DNA from: Calycina herbarum
Lineage: Eukaryota; Ascomycota; Leotiomycetes; Helotiales; Pezizellaceae
Direction of reading: 5' to 3'
Length of the DNA stretch: 64,000 nt
Assembly: GCA_001414485.1 (NCBI GenBank)
Contig: LLEY01000026.1
Location: forward strand, 434,001 to 498,000
The notes under the pieces were generated by a model. It ran no database searches, was not told the DNA's origin, and was given only the letters and a program-made list of their open reading frames with translations. How positions within the stretch are numbered: the first letter of the stretch is position 1; each line of letters opens with the position of its first letter. Shown here piece by piece: positions 49,211 to 60,710 of this stretch. Position numbers and translations under genes: made by a program.

Positions 49211-49356
49211 ATTCGTTGATATAATACCTAAAAGACTTAAAAGAGTGAGATTATGAAAAGGAGGACCTTCTAGATAGTAGATTATTACTATAAATAGCTA
49301 TAGAAATCGGCAGAATCAAGGGGGTGTACGAGACCCACTGTTAACCCCCTTCCGTA

Positions 49357-49777
49357 TAATCTTACCGAGATTACTATAACCACACCGCCGCTGACCAGGA
49401 TCCTTGATCGCTTGATTGGAGGAAGTATCAGCCTATGTGGCGATGGCGTATTACATAGCGCGCTATGGCCGCCACAACACTGATAATAAATTTTTAGCGT
49501 TGTAATAAAAAGCGGAAAGAGCTTGATGGTGGCGTCGCGGGTTGAGCGGTCGTATCACACTTTAATAAGAGGCTCTCTATAATTCAGCTGGGCGGCGACG
49601 ACGCGATCAGAATTTTCGGAATTAATAGGTTAGGAGTGTTCAGGAGAGGTATGCAATACGACTGAAATAAAAATAAATTGAAATTTTCATGTATTCATAA
49701 ACTTTTAGGCGCTTGAACTCGAAGTACCTACGTTTTGTCTCGTTACAGGGTGCGTCTCGGCACGCAGGGATAGACGT
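49357..49777. other. Distal promoter of the receptor pseudogene, cut off by the Tc1 block
   Basis: Normal-composition sequence between the Tc1 right end and the putative pogo-like right terminus. In the original arrangement it joined 24475 and formed the far upstream region of the minus-strand receptor gene. No frame was seen. Confidence 0.45.
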
Positions 49778-49779
49778 TA

Positions 49780-50178
49780 CCTCTCATGGGTTTATTTTAT
49801 ATCTTTCCTTCGAAGCAACAACTTAATTCTCAAAATAAAATCTCAAAACCAAACCTCAAACCTACAAAATACCTCTAATGCTACAAACACTACCACAGCT
49901 CAAGTCGTGAAGTCTCGATACCTTAAACCTCTATGAAGTTTAACTTCACTGCCCTTTCACAAAATTCTTCACTCTCGGCCTAAACACCTAATTTCAACAC
50001 CAGACCTCGAACGAAAAGACGCCCAACCTCTACAACAACGATTACTTGCTAGAACCGGCGGAGTTAGGGCACCAAAACCTTCCACTTACAGCGTCTTCGT
50101 GCTTTTATCACAGATTTTTGCGAAAAAGGTGAAGTATGCTTCTCCGGTTGTGAGGCAGCTGAAGGATTTGCGACAGAG
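49780..50178. other. Intergenic DNA before a possible short gene
   Basis: Moderately AT-rich, C-rich on the plus strand in places. A possible splice acceptor near 50066-50068 would extend the next frame upstream by about 37 residues. No donor partner was settled on. Confidence 0.35.
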
Positions 50179-50442
50179 ATGGACCTCATAAACTGGGGGG
50201 TGACAATGCATCTAGCTGTCAAAAATAAGTACGCATGGCTGAGTGAAGGGTTAATAAACTATCGTGATCTTGAACAATTGAGAAAACTCTTGCAAACGAG
50301 GCCAAAGGAATTCTGGTTGTCGGGTGCGAGAGTCAAGATGCAACCCGATGTGCGTTTCAACCGTTACAAAAATATCAAGCTAGAGTTCAAGGGTTATGAT
50401 GGAGAGAAGCAAGAGAGGCGTTCATTCTCAACAACAAATTAA
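50179..50442 (+). CDS. Short hypothetical protein or last exon, unrecognised
   Basis: An 87-codon frame from ATG to TAA with balanced composition, including RDLEQLRKLLQTRPKEFWLSG and a basic C-terminal stretch. The same frame stays open upstream to about 50068 without an ATG and adds residues with two cysteines. It may therefore be the last exon of a longer gene. No domain is recognised. Composition is more gene-like than the flanks. The nearest neighbour is the tRNA 400 bases downstream. Confidence 0.35.
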   Translation: MDLINWGVTMHLAVKNKYAWLSEGLINYRDLEQLRKLLQTRPKEFWLSGARVKMQPDVRFNRYKNIKLEFKGYDGEKQERRSFSTTN

Positions 50443-50843
50443 CCAGTGCAAATAAATTGTGGTGTTTTGGGCCATTGTAACTCGTTAAGGTATATTGTGG
50501 ATGCTTATTTGAATTTAAGATAACAATCTGGGGATATGAGCATTAATATGGAGGCTATCATGACAAAAGCTCTCATTGTAAAAACAGGTGGAAGAATTAG
50601 ATTGGCACAGTGGGCAGAGCCAGCCCTACTTTTCTCGGGCCGAACTATCACAACCGAGAAGAGTTACCCGCACTTGACCAAAATAACATCCAAAAGCAAC
50701 CCCGCCAACTTGAGATAGTGAAAAAACATTAAAAGAGCAAAATATATGAGGCTTAATCTCGGCAACTTGATCCAACAACCACGGAGTGGCCCTCGGAGCG
50801 TCAAGGGGTTTCGGGGGAGATTTGTAGAGACAGAAAAAAAGAA

Positions 50844-50945
50844 CTCCCTCGCGTGGGGTCGAACCACGAACCTCTCGATACCTAGTCACGTGATTAAACG
50901 CTCCTCATAACAGTCGAACGCGCTAGCCAATTGCGCCACGAGGGA
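50844..50945 (-). tRNA. tRNA-Asn (anticodon GTT), with a 28-base intron
   Basis: On the minus strand a full cloverleaf folds. The acceptor stem TCCCTCG pairs with CGAGGGA and is followed by discriminator G. The D stem is GCGC with GCGC. The anticodon stem is TTCGA with TCGAG, the T arm CGTGG/CCACG with loop TTCGACC. The anticodon loop reads CTGTTA then A, with an intron at 50880-50907 between positions 37 and 38, the standard eukaryotic site. A run of T follows the 3' end, as expected for RNA polymerase III termination. Reading the anticodon as TAT would break the intron rule and the stem. Confidence 0.92.
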
Positions 50946-52232
50946 TGTTGTTGTCTTTTGTTTTGGATGGTATCAGAATTTCTTATTTCTGGAATTGAGC
51001 GTACTCTCGATTAGGCTGGGGCTAAATTGTGGTTAGGTGGGGCTAAGATTGACCCCTGTTACCCCAAACTAATTTAAGATAATAAGATGGCGGCATTACT
51101 TACAGTCCTTAGTGTGATTTGCAGATAGAAGACTTGTTTGGTTGCAGTTGTATTTGGCTACAGCTGAAATGATACTCTGCAGTTTTAGAACTGAGTCCTC
51201 CTGCTTCCAACTATTCTATCCATCACTCAATTGGTGATGCTTTGCAAATTTCTCCATCTATCGTAGAGCCTGAATCAAGGTTTCTAAATACGATCAAATT
51301 TGGAGGTTTTAATCGCATTGCTTCGTTTATAATTTAAATCAAATTCGTTCAATGAGATTAAATTATACATGAATATTCAGAATCAACTGAACAGAATCCG
51401 TTAAATTCAATTGTTTAAAAATATTTGAGACAATTGAGTAAATCAAACAAAGTTCAGAAAGGTTTAAAAATAAAAGGTATTGAATTGACGTTTCGAAAAA
51501 TTATTACTAAATGGTATTACCCCAGCAATAAGAGAAGAACCAAGTTAATTGAATAAAGATTGGATGATAAAAATATCCAGCTTATATTGAATCATTTTAA
51601 TTTTCTCGTTTCTTAATAGACATGTAACTTTCTTCTTGCTCGCGTAATTTTGGGAACTTTTATAAAGAAGGTTTTGGTATTTAGCAAATTCAAGAGAGTG
51701 GGCTTCAAAATACTCTGCTCCTTCTCTATTGTTATTTTAAAAATACCCCAGACCTTCAACTAAAATAGTTACAGAGGTAGTGAATCGTTTCGTAAGACTT
51801 CCCAAATGTAAAGTGAAGCCACCACCCTACCAAGACAACCAAACCTCAAATAAGCAAAGTACCTTTAAAGAAATACCAGCCAGCATCCCCCCTCTATTCC
51901 ACTCAAACACCACCAACTAACAAAAAATTGAAATTGATATTAAAATACCATAGTTGCCGTGGATACTATACTAGAGGATTTCCCACTTTTATTCCTTTCA
52001 ACATGTTATATCTTGCTCATCGCGTTCACTTAATTTCGTAAAATAGGTTTAGGAAACCTTGTTCAAAATCGAGAAATTCTGTTGATTGGACTTGTAAGTT
52101 GCGTCCTTTCCTCCTTCATCTCAAACCCCCTTGCTAAGGATGCTCGTTGGTGTATTATATTTTTTTTGGGTATAATTCATCAGAAACTCCACAACTCCAA
52201 AAACTCCAAATGACAGGCTTCTACTCGAACTC
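50946..52232. other. Intergenic DNA, no gene seen
   Basis: AT-rich between 51270 and 51760 and otherwise ordinary. It probably includes the 3' untranslated region of the zinc-finger gene at its right edge. No repeat ends and no frame of interest. Confidence 0.5.
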
Positions 52233-53015
52233 CTACTTCTCGCGACAAAAATAAGAAACCATTCTCTTGAAATCCTTAAAATCAGGATTCTCCCTCTCAA
52301 GCTCAGCGGTTTTCCTCTCAAGATCCAGCACTCTCTTCAACAGTGGGTCCCTACCCATTGAAGACACAGACACCATGTCCGCATTGGCTTCCAACTTTTC
52401 CTTATCTCCGTTACACCCTTCAATTGAGCACTCATCCTCATCCTCATCCTCTTTTCCATCATCTTCCGATAGTTCGCGAGAACTATTTGCCACCTCCACT
52501 TTTTCCATACCATGAACTCGTCTCAGATGTTCTGAGAGATTGTCTTTGCGCTTGAAACCATTTCGTCGTCTACTACATCTAACAACCGAGCAATGGAACT
52601 TACGATTTCCTGACGTGTGAATGCTGGCTTGATGACGTTTCAGATCGCCAGCATTGCTAAATTCTTTTGCTTTGCAGTTGGAGATGGTGCATTTGTAGGG
52701 GCGGACGTGTTTATCCATATGTCTCCTATTATTATTTAGGCGGGAGGATTTTCTGAAGCAATTCTTGGTGGCTTACTTGTGGGAGGAGTTGTTCTTGAAA
52801 GGCCGAGTTTCAATGCAGCCTGGATAGGTGCAGAGCAAAGGTGTCGTCGGTACCTTACGAATCGAGTTGGTCGGAGCATCCATCTCGTCATTGTTGGATC
52901 GTGGTATTGTAGTTGTCGGTAGGTGCCTATGAGAGAATATTGTCAGCTTTGTCAATTTGGCATGAATAAACTTAAATAGCCCGGAACCATCATCCATGGG
53001 ACTAGGCAGAACCAA
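52233..53015 (-). CDS. C2H2 zinc-finger protein, probable DNA-binding factor
   Basis: Two exons, 53015-52777 and 52725-52233, with a 51-base GT..AG intron, giving 243 residues if 53015 is the start. The intron falls inside the first finger, and splicing joins Cys62/Cys67 to His82/His86. Finger 2 starts YKCTISNC and finger 3 FHCSVVRC. Fingers 2 and 3 carry the KAKEFSNAGDLKRH and GFKRKDNLSEH patterns seen in many ascomycete zinc-finger proteins. After the fingers come an acidic run (EDDGKEDEDEDE) and a short leucine/charge heptad region near residues 205-230. Residues 1-35 could be partly intronic, so the start is uncertain. The role is probably nuclear; the target is unknown. Confidence 0.75.
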
Positions 53016-54532
53016 TTCCTGTAAGGTCTACGGGCAGCATACCAATTAAGATAGTCCATTCCAGTTACTCCTTGGCCGGTTGTCGGGAATTGACTTGGTC
53101 CTTGTAACAATCCAAATCCTTTTGGGAGACTTAGTATAAGTGAGAGTGGGGATTGAGCCTTCGCTTACCCTCTATTTCATTAAGGTAAGAAGAATATGTA
53201 TTCTCTGAGGCTGGAAAAGGAAGGTCTTGAAAGCCTTACGATAAAAGGTAAGCCAACGTAAATCTGTAGTTTGGAATTCTCATACCGATGAATTTATCCA
53301 CCGCCCATGTTGTAATGCTATTACAGCAAAACAATCAGCTTGAGTTCAACAGAACAAGAGAAATTCGGTAACTTTGCCATGATCGGGCTCAAATCCAAGT
53401 TCAGCTGGTGTTCTATTGGATGTGTGACTTGGTTTGGCACTACAGTTTGGGAGCCTAGGGAGGGGGAGGGTGGGAGAGTAGAATGAACAGATTGAAAATT
53501 TGATTGGAGAAGGAAGTGGGCGGAGAAGAAGTGAGTGGCGAAGGAAAGGGGTTGGAGCAGACCTTTATCTGCTCAAGAACGAGATAGCCAACCAAATTTC
53601 GCCCTATTCTTAAAGCCAGCTCGAATTCGCCCGAATTCGCCTTGTTCGCCGTGTTCGCCCTTTTCTCCTCAATACCATCCCACCCCTTGTTGGAGAATGC
53701 AGCTTTTCAGTAAGCGAGCCCTATGACAGTGTCTTAAATTGAACCCCGCACCAAATGGTGCATGACCACCAATAATGTCTGCCCGAAGGCTTGCCCTCTA
53801 GATTCGTCACCACTGTCAGCCTCTAAAGAAGGGTACTCCTCCTTTGTGTAACAGTGTGCCCCTTGAATATATAATTTCTCTGCTTCGATTGGGCCCAATT
53901 CCATCCACAGGAGGGTATTCTTACCCCATCAGCGTTAAACCAATACTGGCCAGAGAGGGCAGAAGAATTCACCGAAGACCCTGACTTAGGTTACTAAAGA
54001 GGGAAACTTCCCACACCGAGAAACGAAAACTCTCACCACGAACCCCTAAACACCCATCTCAGTGAACTACAATTCAACAAGTATCGTCATCCATTCAACT
54101 CCATCTTGCTAAGACTATACTCCCCCTCCCAACTACTTTCATACCCCAAACCAAAACGCCGCCCCATCCCTTCTCCTCAATTTTTGTACAGGAAAAGAGA
54201 CCCCCCCCATCTCACACTTTTCAAGCAAGAACTACAAACACAACAACAAAAATCAGACAGGCGAGCAGCAGAACAAGAACATTTCCCATTTTCGCCACGC
54301 CACGCCTTGATTTGACAAGCCAACCAACCCCCTAACCCCCAAACCCGTGCACACCCTATGCCAAAAAAGATAAATAAATACGCCAGGCCAACTAGGAGCG
54401 ACAAACCCCGCGTCCCCATTCCCCACCATCTTACAATACATATCCTAACACTTTCCTCTCTCTTGTTCATCAGTCCACTAGCCCTCATCCCTTCAAAAAC
54501 TTGCAAAACCACCACCTCAATACCTCGCATCA
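53016..54532. other. Intergenic: zinc-finger gene promoter and Rictor 3' region
   Basis: Normal composition. 54100-54530 is C/A-rich on the plus strand. Open stretches there (both strands) are low-complexity and are shadows of composition. No repeat or RNA gene was seen. Confidence 0.45.
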
Positions 54533-57500
54533 TCACTCCCCCACCCCCTCAGCCTCACAAACACTCCTCTGCCTCTCCGTCCTCCCCTCATCACTCCCAC
54601 TATCCCCACTACTTCCCTCCCCCTCACTATCATCCTCAAAAACAATCTTCCTCAACACCCCCCGATCAAAAAGCTCAATCACAAAGCGCCGCACAGTAAG
54701 TCTAAAATGATGACTCTCCAGCAGCGCCATAACCTTCTTAAAAAGCGCTGGTTGACTAAACCCCATCGTCTTCTTACTCTTGAGATGCATCAACTCAGTC
54801 ATACATCGTTTCTGCAACACCGTATTCCCCAGATCCCCAATGAGTTCCAGAACCCGGTTATTAACCGGGTCCTCATCTGTGTTGGCGGCGTTGAAGATAG
54901 CACGGTTGGCGGGGGTCATGAAGATATCGGCTACCTTCTCGTGTTTCCACGGTTCGTAGGAGAAGAGTTTTTTGAGGTTGCGCGGGAGACAGAGGCCTAA
55001 GGATGCACCCATGATGGTTGTGTTGCTATCCCATCCATTTTCAGATAGGATTTCGAGACCGTGAACACTCTTGGAAATCAGACCGAGGACGAAGAATGCT
55101 GTACCTCGCATGCTCATGATTTCATGTTCTTCGGCGATCTTGACGATGTTTTCGACGACATCGCATTCTTCGAGAAAGGGTGCTCCAAGTTCCATCGATC
55201 CAACATTGCCGACTGCCCAGAGACATCCTTTGACTTTAAGTATAAGCTCTGCGTCATCTGAAAGCATGCCATAATCACGAATCGAAGTTGAGAACTCGGT
55301 GAAATGACCCTTATCGCGTAATAACTTGCAACCTTCTTTGGTGCGAGTCAACTCTCTGTAGAAATGTGGCGGTACGTGACCATCGGTCTCAGCGTCCATT
55401 TCGAAGGTTTCTTCATCCATGCTCATTCGACGGGAAGGCTCTTCAGGCATGTCTGCAAACGCACGAGCTAGACTTGCTTCTACAACCCCAACATAGGCAT
55501 CATTTCGACCAAGAAACCAGTCGTCCATTTCATTACTGATGTAATCCAAACCATCGAGATAATGGTAACCGATAGAGGTGGAGAGAAATCGCAACAGCAA
55601 TGGTGCCCCAATTTCTCCAAGATGATCAAGGGCCGGTCGACATTCGACGATATACTCGAGATAATTCCTGCGATTACAAGCTTCTTCGAGAATCTTGATG
55701 GCGCAAGCGCATACTTCCACCTCGGGGTCGTAAAGTTGTGTGACAAGAAGTTGGATTGCCCATTTCGAGTCGCTGACACCCTGAGTTGCTCTTGATCCTC
55801 TGGAGTACCGCCTTAAAACGTTTGTAGCATGTATTCGAATTTCTTTTGATCCCGCCGTCAAAGCCTTGGAGAGCAGAACTCTCGGGTGTCCTTGTAGACT
55901 GTAGTCGAAATTTGATAATAGCATTTTAATGAGATCTGGACGTTGTTTCAGGTCGATGATGTGGTACATCATATTGATCATTCGCCAACGATCCAGCATC
56001 TGCAAACCCCTAACATCACCACTCATCGTACCGAGCATATTGAAATATCCACAGCAAAGAGTCTCTTGAAGGCGTTCTTTGGAGAACATGGGAGACTGAG
56101 CGGTTAACCCACTTGTCTGCAACCCAAGTTAGCGGTGGCCATTGCACTTTTATTTTTGAAACTTACAGGATCACATTGCGCCAGGCACTCTGCCATTTGC
56201 CTGAGCAATTTATTGTCCGCAAGATATTTGACTCCTATCTCGGTTTGAAGCAGGGTGTTCATGAGAGCACATCCAACTTTGACATACTTTTGGTTGATGC
56301 GGGTATTTCGGACTTCTGCAAATTTATACTTGAACGGTCGGTAAAAACTCATTATCCGCTTGATGAATTTCGAGGCTTTGATAGCCTCATCCAAGCGTTT
56401 TCCATTCAACAATGGCCCCTCGATGATTCTCAAAATAATTTCCCAATTCCATTTGACTGGATTGGTGCTCGACAGCACTTGGGTCTCCACCAGTAACTGT
56501 CTAAAGGTAGTTTCGTCCAGAGTGAGGTTAGGATTGTTTCTTGGGGTGTCTTCTAGAGCTTGCAGGTTGTCCGTGCTCATATTTTCGGCATTGACCAGGG
56601 TGTTGGTGGTAGTCGGGTTTGTTTTGTATAGTGTTCTGCTGACGCTACTGATTTGGTATACAGTGCCCGTTGCGTCGAATCGCTCCTGGTCTCCAAAGTG
56701 AGAAGCTGCTGCGAAGAGTTCTGGGAGAAGCTGTAGATCACTACTCCACGAGGAAGGCAGTAACCTATTGGCCAACTTCAGAACTTCTCCAATAAGCAAG
56801 GTGGTCTTTCGTTTGAGCATCATGTTGTCGGCATCTCGGGTGACTTGTAAGAGCCCTGGAAGCATATCCGAGGATATTAAAACAGCGAGTAACAAAGCCG
56901 TGTAGTGATCTACGAAACTCTTGTCGCCAGTTTCTTCCTCCGGAGCGGGCGTTTTGGGCGCCACTGGTTTTAATTGGGCAACTCGTCCGTAGGTTGTAAG
57001 TCGTCGCCCAGCCAAGAATGATGTGGCCCAAAACGGTGACTTGATACGGAGTAGAGTGTATAATAATTCAATTACCGTTTCTCGAATCGTGGGATTTGGT
57101 AGCATCAAACTAGAAATCAAGGATCGAACAGCCCGGAAATTATACATTGACAATGCCATGAGACCTGGCCAAGATTTCATGGCATATGCTATTGATCGGG
57201 AATTCTGCTTCAGGATCGATTCTTGTGCAAATAATGAATCAGTAAAGGGGGTGAAGAGAACTTCTAGCTCATATCCTGAGCGGAGGTACTTTCTTCTTTG
57301 AGGTGCATCTAGCAAGAAGAGAAATGCAGCTGTAAGACTTTCGGATGCTTCATATGTACCCTCACCCAGAGCATCTGCTAAGGGTCTGAGGCCACCCGAA
57401 GCAAGTAAAAGAGATGGGCTTCGGACCATGATTTCACCAAGAGTCTCTATACAGATAGAACGAAGGCGGTCTTCTAGATGCTCCGCAACCGCAGTTATCG

Positions 57501-58592
57501 TTCTGACAACCGCTCTCGAAACCTCACGCACACCATCTTTCACATCTAGAAACGCGCGTACAAACTTGAGCGCTTGCTCTCGTTCCACATCTGCATTTGA
57601 CTTTTTGATGAGGGAACTGACGAAAATTTAGCAAACCATAAACTGATATGACAAATGAGTACTTACAGGACAACGAGATAGTCTGTATTAAGACTCCGGA
57701 TTTTTTGTAACGAATTGATATCAGATATTGCATATCTAATCATTCGATATCCAGCGGCCACCACTTCTCTACTCTCACTCAAAAGCATAACCTGCATCCT
57801 CAACCCAAACACTGACCAGACCAGATCATATTTTAATGTTGGATATCTCTTGAAAAGTTCCACCAGGTTATTTGCATGACCAACATAATAATCCGGAGTC
57901 AATCCCTCGGTCTCCAGCGCCTGAAGTATTTCTGCCAACGCATATGTAGGCGACTCTGTAGGCTCATCATAATCGGAGACAGCACTTCTTGCGACACTTT
58001 GAGGTGATCGCAACCCATTGTTTTGAAACATATTATCCGTCCGTGATTTCGTGGGCGTGGTAGGAGCCTTCGGCCTTTGTAGTTCTGATATTTGGTTCCT
58101 CAAATCTTTAATTTTCTGATTTGAAGAATTCAACTCTGCTTCCACCCTCGACCGTTGTTCCTTCGTCTGCTTCGCTTTCTTGGTGTTCAAGGCTTCCAAC
58201 ATATTCTCGCTCCCTTCCTTTATCTTCATCTCTCGATTCAGCGACTCTCGCAGAGCCAGAATAGCCTGCGCCGGAAGCTGTCCATCATCCTCATCCAGCC
58301 TCTCCAAATTCGCATTTGAGTAATTCACATCCTGACTCGATCCTGTTCGTGAGGGTGCCAGCTGACTTCGCAGATTCGAACTAAAACTCCCCGGTGCTGG
58401 GGAGGGGTTGAGGGAGGAGCCTCGCGGCGCAAAGGACACGGCAGGACTTGCCATCGTTCGAGAGCCATTGTTCGTTGTCGTTGGCTGTAGTCCGTCCCGG
58501 TCTCTGTCAGAGCTCGTCCTCGAATTTGTTGTATATAGTGATTTCTGGGTCGGCGTCGCGGACGAGCTCATAATGCTCTGTGGTCCAACCAT
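54533..58592 (-). CDS. Rictor / Ste16-type TORC2 subunit
   Basis: Scaffold subunit of target-of-rapamycin complex 2, which signals to AGC kinases and actin at the plasma membrane. Three exons: 58592-57667, 57616-56167 and 56116-54533. Both introns are about 50 bases, GTAAGT donors, and the frame is preserved. The product is 1,319 residues, normal for filamentous fungi. A Ser/Thr/Asn-rich N-terminus is followed by an HR1-like coiled coil at about 106-173. The Rictor N-terminal helical-repeat domain includes DYLVVLSLIKKSNADVER across the first junction and ASGGLRPLADALGEGTYEAS. Middle and C-terminal helical repeats run to the KKTMGFSQPALFKKV segment. The C-terminus is acidic and Ser/Gly-rich. 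An alternative ATG seven codons downstream exists. It is divergent from the urate oxidase gene. Confidence 0.93.
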
Positions 58593-60290
58593 CTGCCCAT
58601 CGACGAGGGAGGATCAACGTGTCTCTTGCAGAGGTGGCATATGTATTGTGGCTGCTGGATGGACGTCGTGGTCATCCAGTGTAGGTAGTTATCGGGTTCT
58701 TGGACGCATTCGCAAAGGGTATCGCTGCCCGCAGAGGTACTGTATTGTGGTAGGACGGCGCAGTTCAGACGGGTGGGGAAGTGATGCTGTCAAGCACTTG
58801 GGTCTAGTGAAGCGCAAATCCCGCAATTCAAATGGTTTCCAAGATCCGGTTTAGAAAATTGAAGGACGTAAAGGACGGGATGGGGTTGAATTCTTTTTTC
58901 GAAGCTGTAGCGACAAGTTTTTTGGGCTGTAGTATAGGATATCTTGTTTCAATACAATACTCGTGAGGTCGCCTTTCCATGCACACAGACCACCACCAAC
59001 TCCGTACGGAGGTACACAGTGCTCGTTAAAATGGCCAAGCTGGGTTACAGTATGAATTCTGAAACACTTCTCCTCCGACACTTGACCAACCTCTTTTCTT
59101 TGCAAAGAAACGGTTAAGTTTTGGGCTTTCCGAATAATTCATGGATACTGTTATGGAGTATTTTCAAAGTATCACTATTAAGCTTCATCTGCATAGTCGA
59201 TCCTTACTAGCATTATTCGGTAACTCGGTACATCTCGATCTGATATAGCAAGGGGAGGGGCTGGTTGACTACCTGGTACACATCTGATATGATTAGATCA
59301 TTGGATATAATTCCTTAGTCAATGTAAAATATCAACCGAAACTAGGTAGACTGTTTAACAGCTGACTCTTGATATCTTGATTAGGTAGGTAAGGATATTG
59401 CATATCCCATTCTTACCAGTCACTTATAGCAAAGGAGCGCCTCAGACCTTCTGCTTTGAAGAGGCAGACAATTTGCAACGGAATCCGATCCTGAGCTGCT
59501 GTTATGCACGTGGCATAGGCTTACCAGTCCTCACTCTTGTAGCTACTCCTCTTCTCCCCTTTAGCTTTCGTCTTCTATTCTAAGTATATGATTTTAATAG
59601 CTGACAACAGCTGATATACGTGACTGCTTAAAGATACCCTTTAGTCTAACGTCTGTCGAGGATATAATCTATCTCGTTCTCATTCAAGTGACGTCCAACT
59701 CGACACCATCCCATGTAATACAAATACAGGGATGTAACAATGACACCTAAAGCAATGCAAATTGCATATAATTAGAGGGGTCCCTTGTATGAAAAGTCTC
59801 CAATTGCAAGCCTTTACATAACACTCTCTCCGGAGCACGCCGCATCAACTATTCGAAGAAAGTAAAGCCCGGCACGAGGTTGATCTTCTCGAATTATCAT
59901 GACAATTAGGCCGAGAAGCGAGCTTACTGTACTAGGTTTGCTTTGTTCTTCTCATCGTTCCTGAATCCATTAAAGGGAAGTTTGTCTTCCAACTAAAGCC
60001 TCAACTGCAGGGGCTTGTGGAGAAATATTCCGATGCAAAAATCGAACCATGCAGCGGCATGGGCCGCGGCAACCTGAGGCCATGTACAAAATAGTCCTCC
60101 CCGAGGGCAATTGAAAAGTATGGGAGGACTTGAGATTGTAAAAGACAAGAATTTTCAACCTTTTCTGCTCTAGATTTTGCTAAAAAACCCGGAAAAGAAT
60201 TTACTTAAAGTTGATTTGCTGGTGATAATGGAAGAAGCAATTCTACTAGTTGCCTGATAGCTGGGTGCCGCAAGGCTGGCTGTGCCTTTT

Positions 60291-60302
60291 CGGCCGCCTC
60301 CG
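60291..60302. promoter_or_regulatory. Candidate UaY-type site (CGG-N6-CCG)
   Basis: CGGCCGCCTCCG matches the CGG-six-bases-CCG pattern bound by the purine-pathway activator UaY of Aspergillus, which controls urate oxidase. It lies about 410 bases upstream of the start codon. HGATAR motifs for AreA-type nitrogen regulators are at 60255-60260, 60513-60518 and 60620-60625. The link is inferred from position and gene identity. Confidence 0.4.
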
Positions 60303-60526
60303 TCTTTCACTCCAGCAACTCAGATCAGCAGCTCCGCCAACACAGCTCAGGGCCACCACTTCCTTGTTAGCTGCATGCCACTTTGCTGCTGTCATTGGAG
60401 AGGGGAAGCTCCGAGGCTTTGGGCCTTTGGATCTGCTTGAAGCTTCACCCTTGTTGGAGCTCTGGAGAAGCCACTTACGCTCCCACCCGAAACCGAAACC
60501 CCTCAGTCGTGGAGATAAGAAAAGAG

Positions 60527-60533
60527 CTATAAA
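60527..60533 (+). promoter_or_regulatory. TATA-like box of the urate oxidase gene
   Basis: CTATAAA, about 180 bases before the start codon. No other clear TATA element lies closer. Confidence 0.4.
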
Positions 60534-60710
60534 GAGAGTGGACGTCGCTCTCAGACTAACTTCACTTGAATTGGACTGACAGACAGAGCTTCACTGACCA
60601 GGACACTCACTCGCCATCTCGATAACCCTTTTCCAGAGCTGCCCACTTGACTTCCAACCCGCCCGTTAATTACACCGGACAAACCAATTCTCCTCTATCA
60701 CACCGCAAAA

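Larger units (their letters stand above)
24476..49354 (+). mobile_element. Tc1/mariner element split by three insertions (1,248 bases of its own)
   Basis: Inverted termini of about 34 bases begin CGGAAGGGGGTT at both ends, beside TA (24474-24475 and 49355-49356). Own segments are 24476-24841, 40295-40431, 48337-48942 and 49216-49354. They join, after removing target repeats, to 1,248 bases, the usual size for Tc1 elements. One plus-strand transposase frame runs through all junctions. It has an N-terminal DNA-binding part around 24650-24840, a TDEKS segment near 48435-48450, and late segments with NIWRVLK and, across the solo LTR, NRFVD. The last catalytic Glu region therefore fits a DD34E-type protein. 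Stops are numerous and RIP-like. Confidence 0.88.
19892..49777. mobile_element. Putative pogo-like element carrying a HET/NB-ARC/TPR gene (about 5.0 kb of its own)
   Basis: Two inverted termini of about 45 bases start ACGTCTGTCCCTG (left) and ACGTCTATCCCTG (right, reverse strand), both next to TA (19890-19891 and 49778-49779). Both show the design of the other pogo-like ends here: a 13-base cap, a 10-base box, a 7-base spacer and a second, similar box (CGTCCCGAGA and TGTCACGAGA on the left). Similarity between the ends stops after about 45 bases, so these are two ends of one element rather than two separate MITEs. With the Tc1 element (24476-49354) and its duplicated TA removed, the interior is about 5.0 kb. 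It holds the receptor pseudogene and its promoter, with no transposase. That it moved as a unit is inference. Confidence 0.6.
58593..60710. other. Shared divergent upstream region of Rictor and urate oxidase genes
   Basis: 2.1 kb without a convincing gene. A 109-codon frame at 60250-60579 overlaps probable promoter and leader sequence of the urate oxidase gene and has no protein-like pattern. Candidate regulatory sites near 60255-60625 are listed separately. Confidence 0.5.

Noticed and set aside
1..49777. A Starship giant element
   Set aside because: No DUF3435 tyrosine recombinase-like frame is visible at either edge, and the nest is explained by ordinary transposons with their own target repeats.
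50626..50889. Minus-strand 87-codon frame next to the tRNA
   Set aside because: It reads into the tRNA-Asn gene and has no protein pattern.
54106..54699. Plus-strand His/Pro/Ser-rich frames
   Set aside because: They are composition shadows of the Rictor 3' region and the C/A-rich spacer.
60250..60579. Plus-strand 109-codon frame before the urate oxidase
   Set aside because: It overlaps the candidate UaY site and TATA box, has no recognisable protein pattern, and its position fits promoter DNA.
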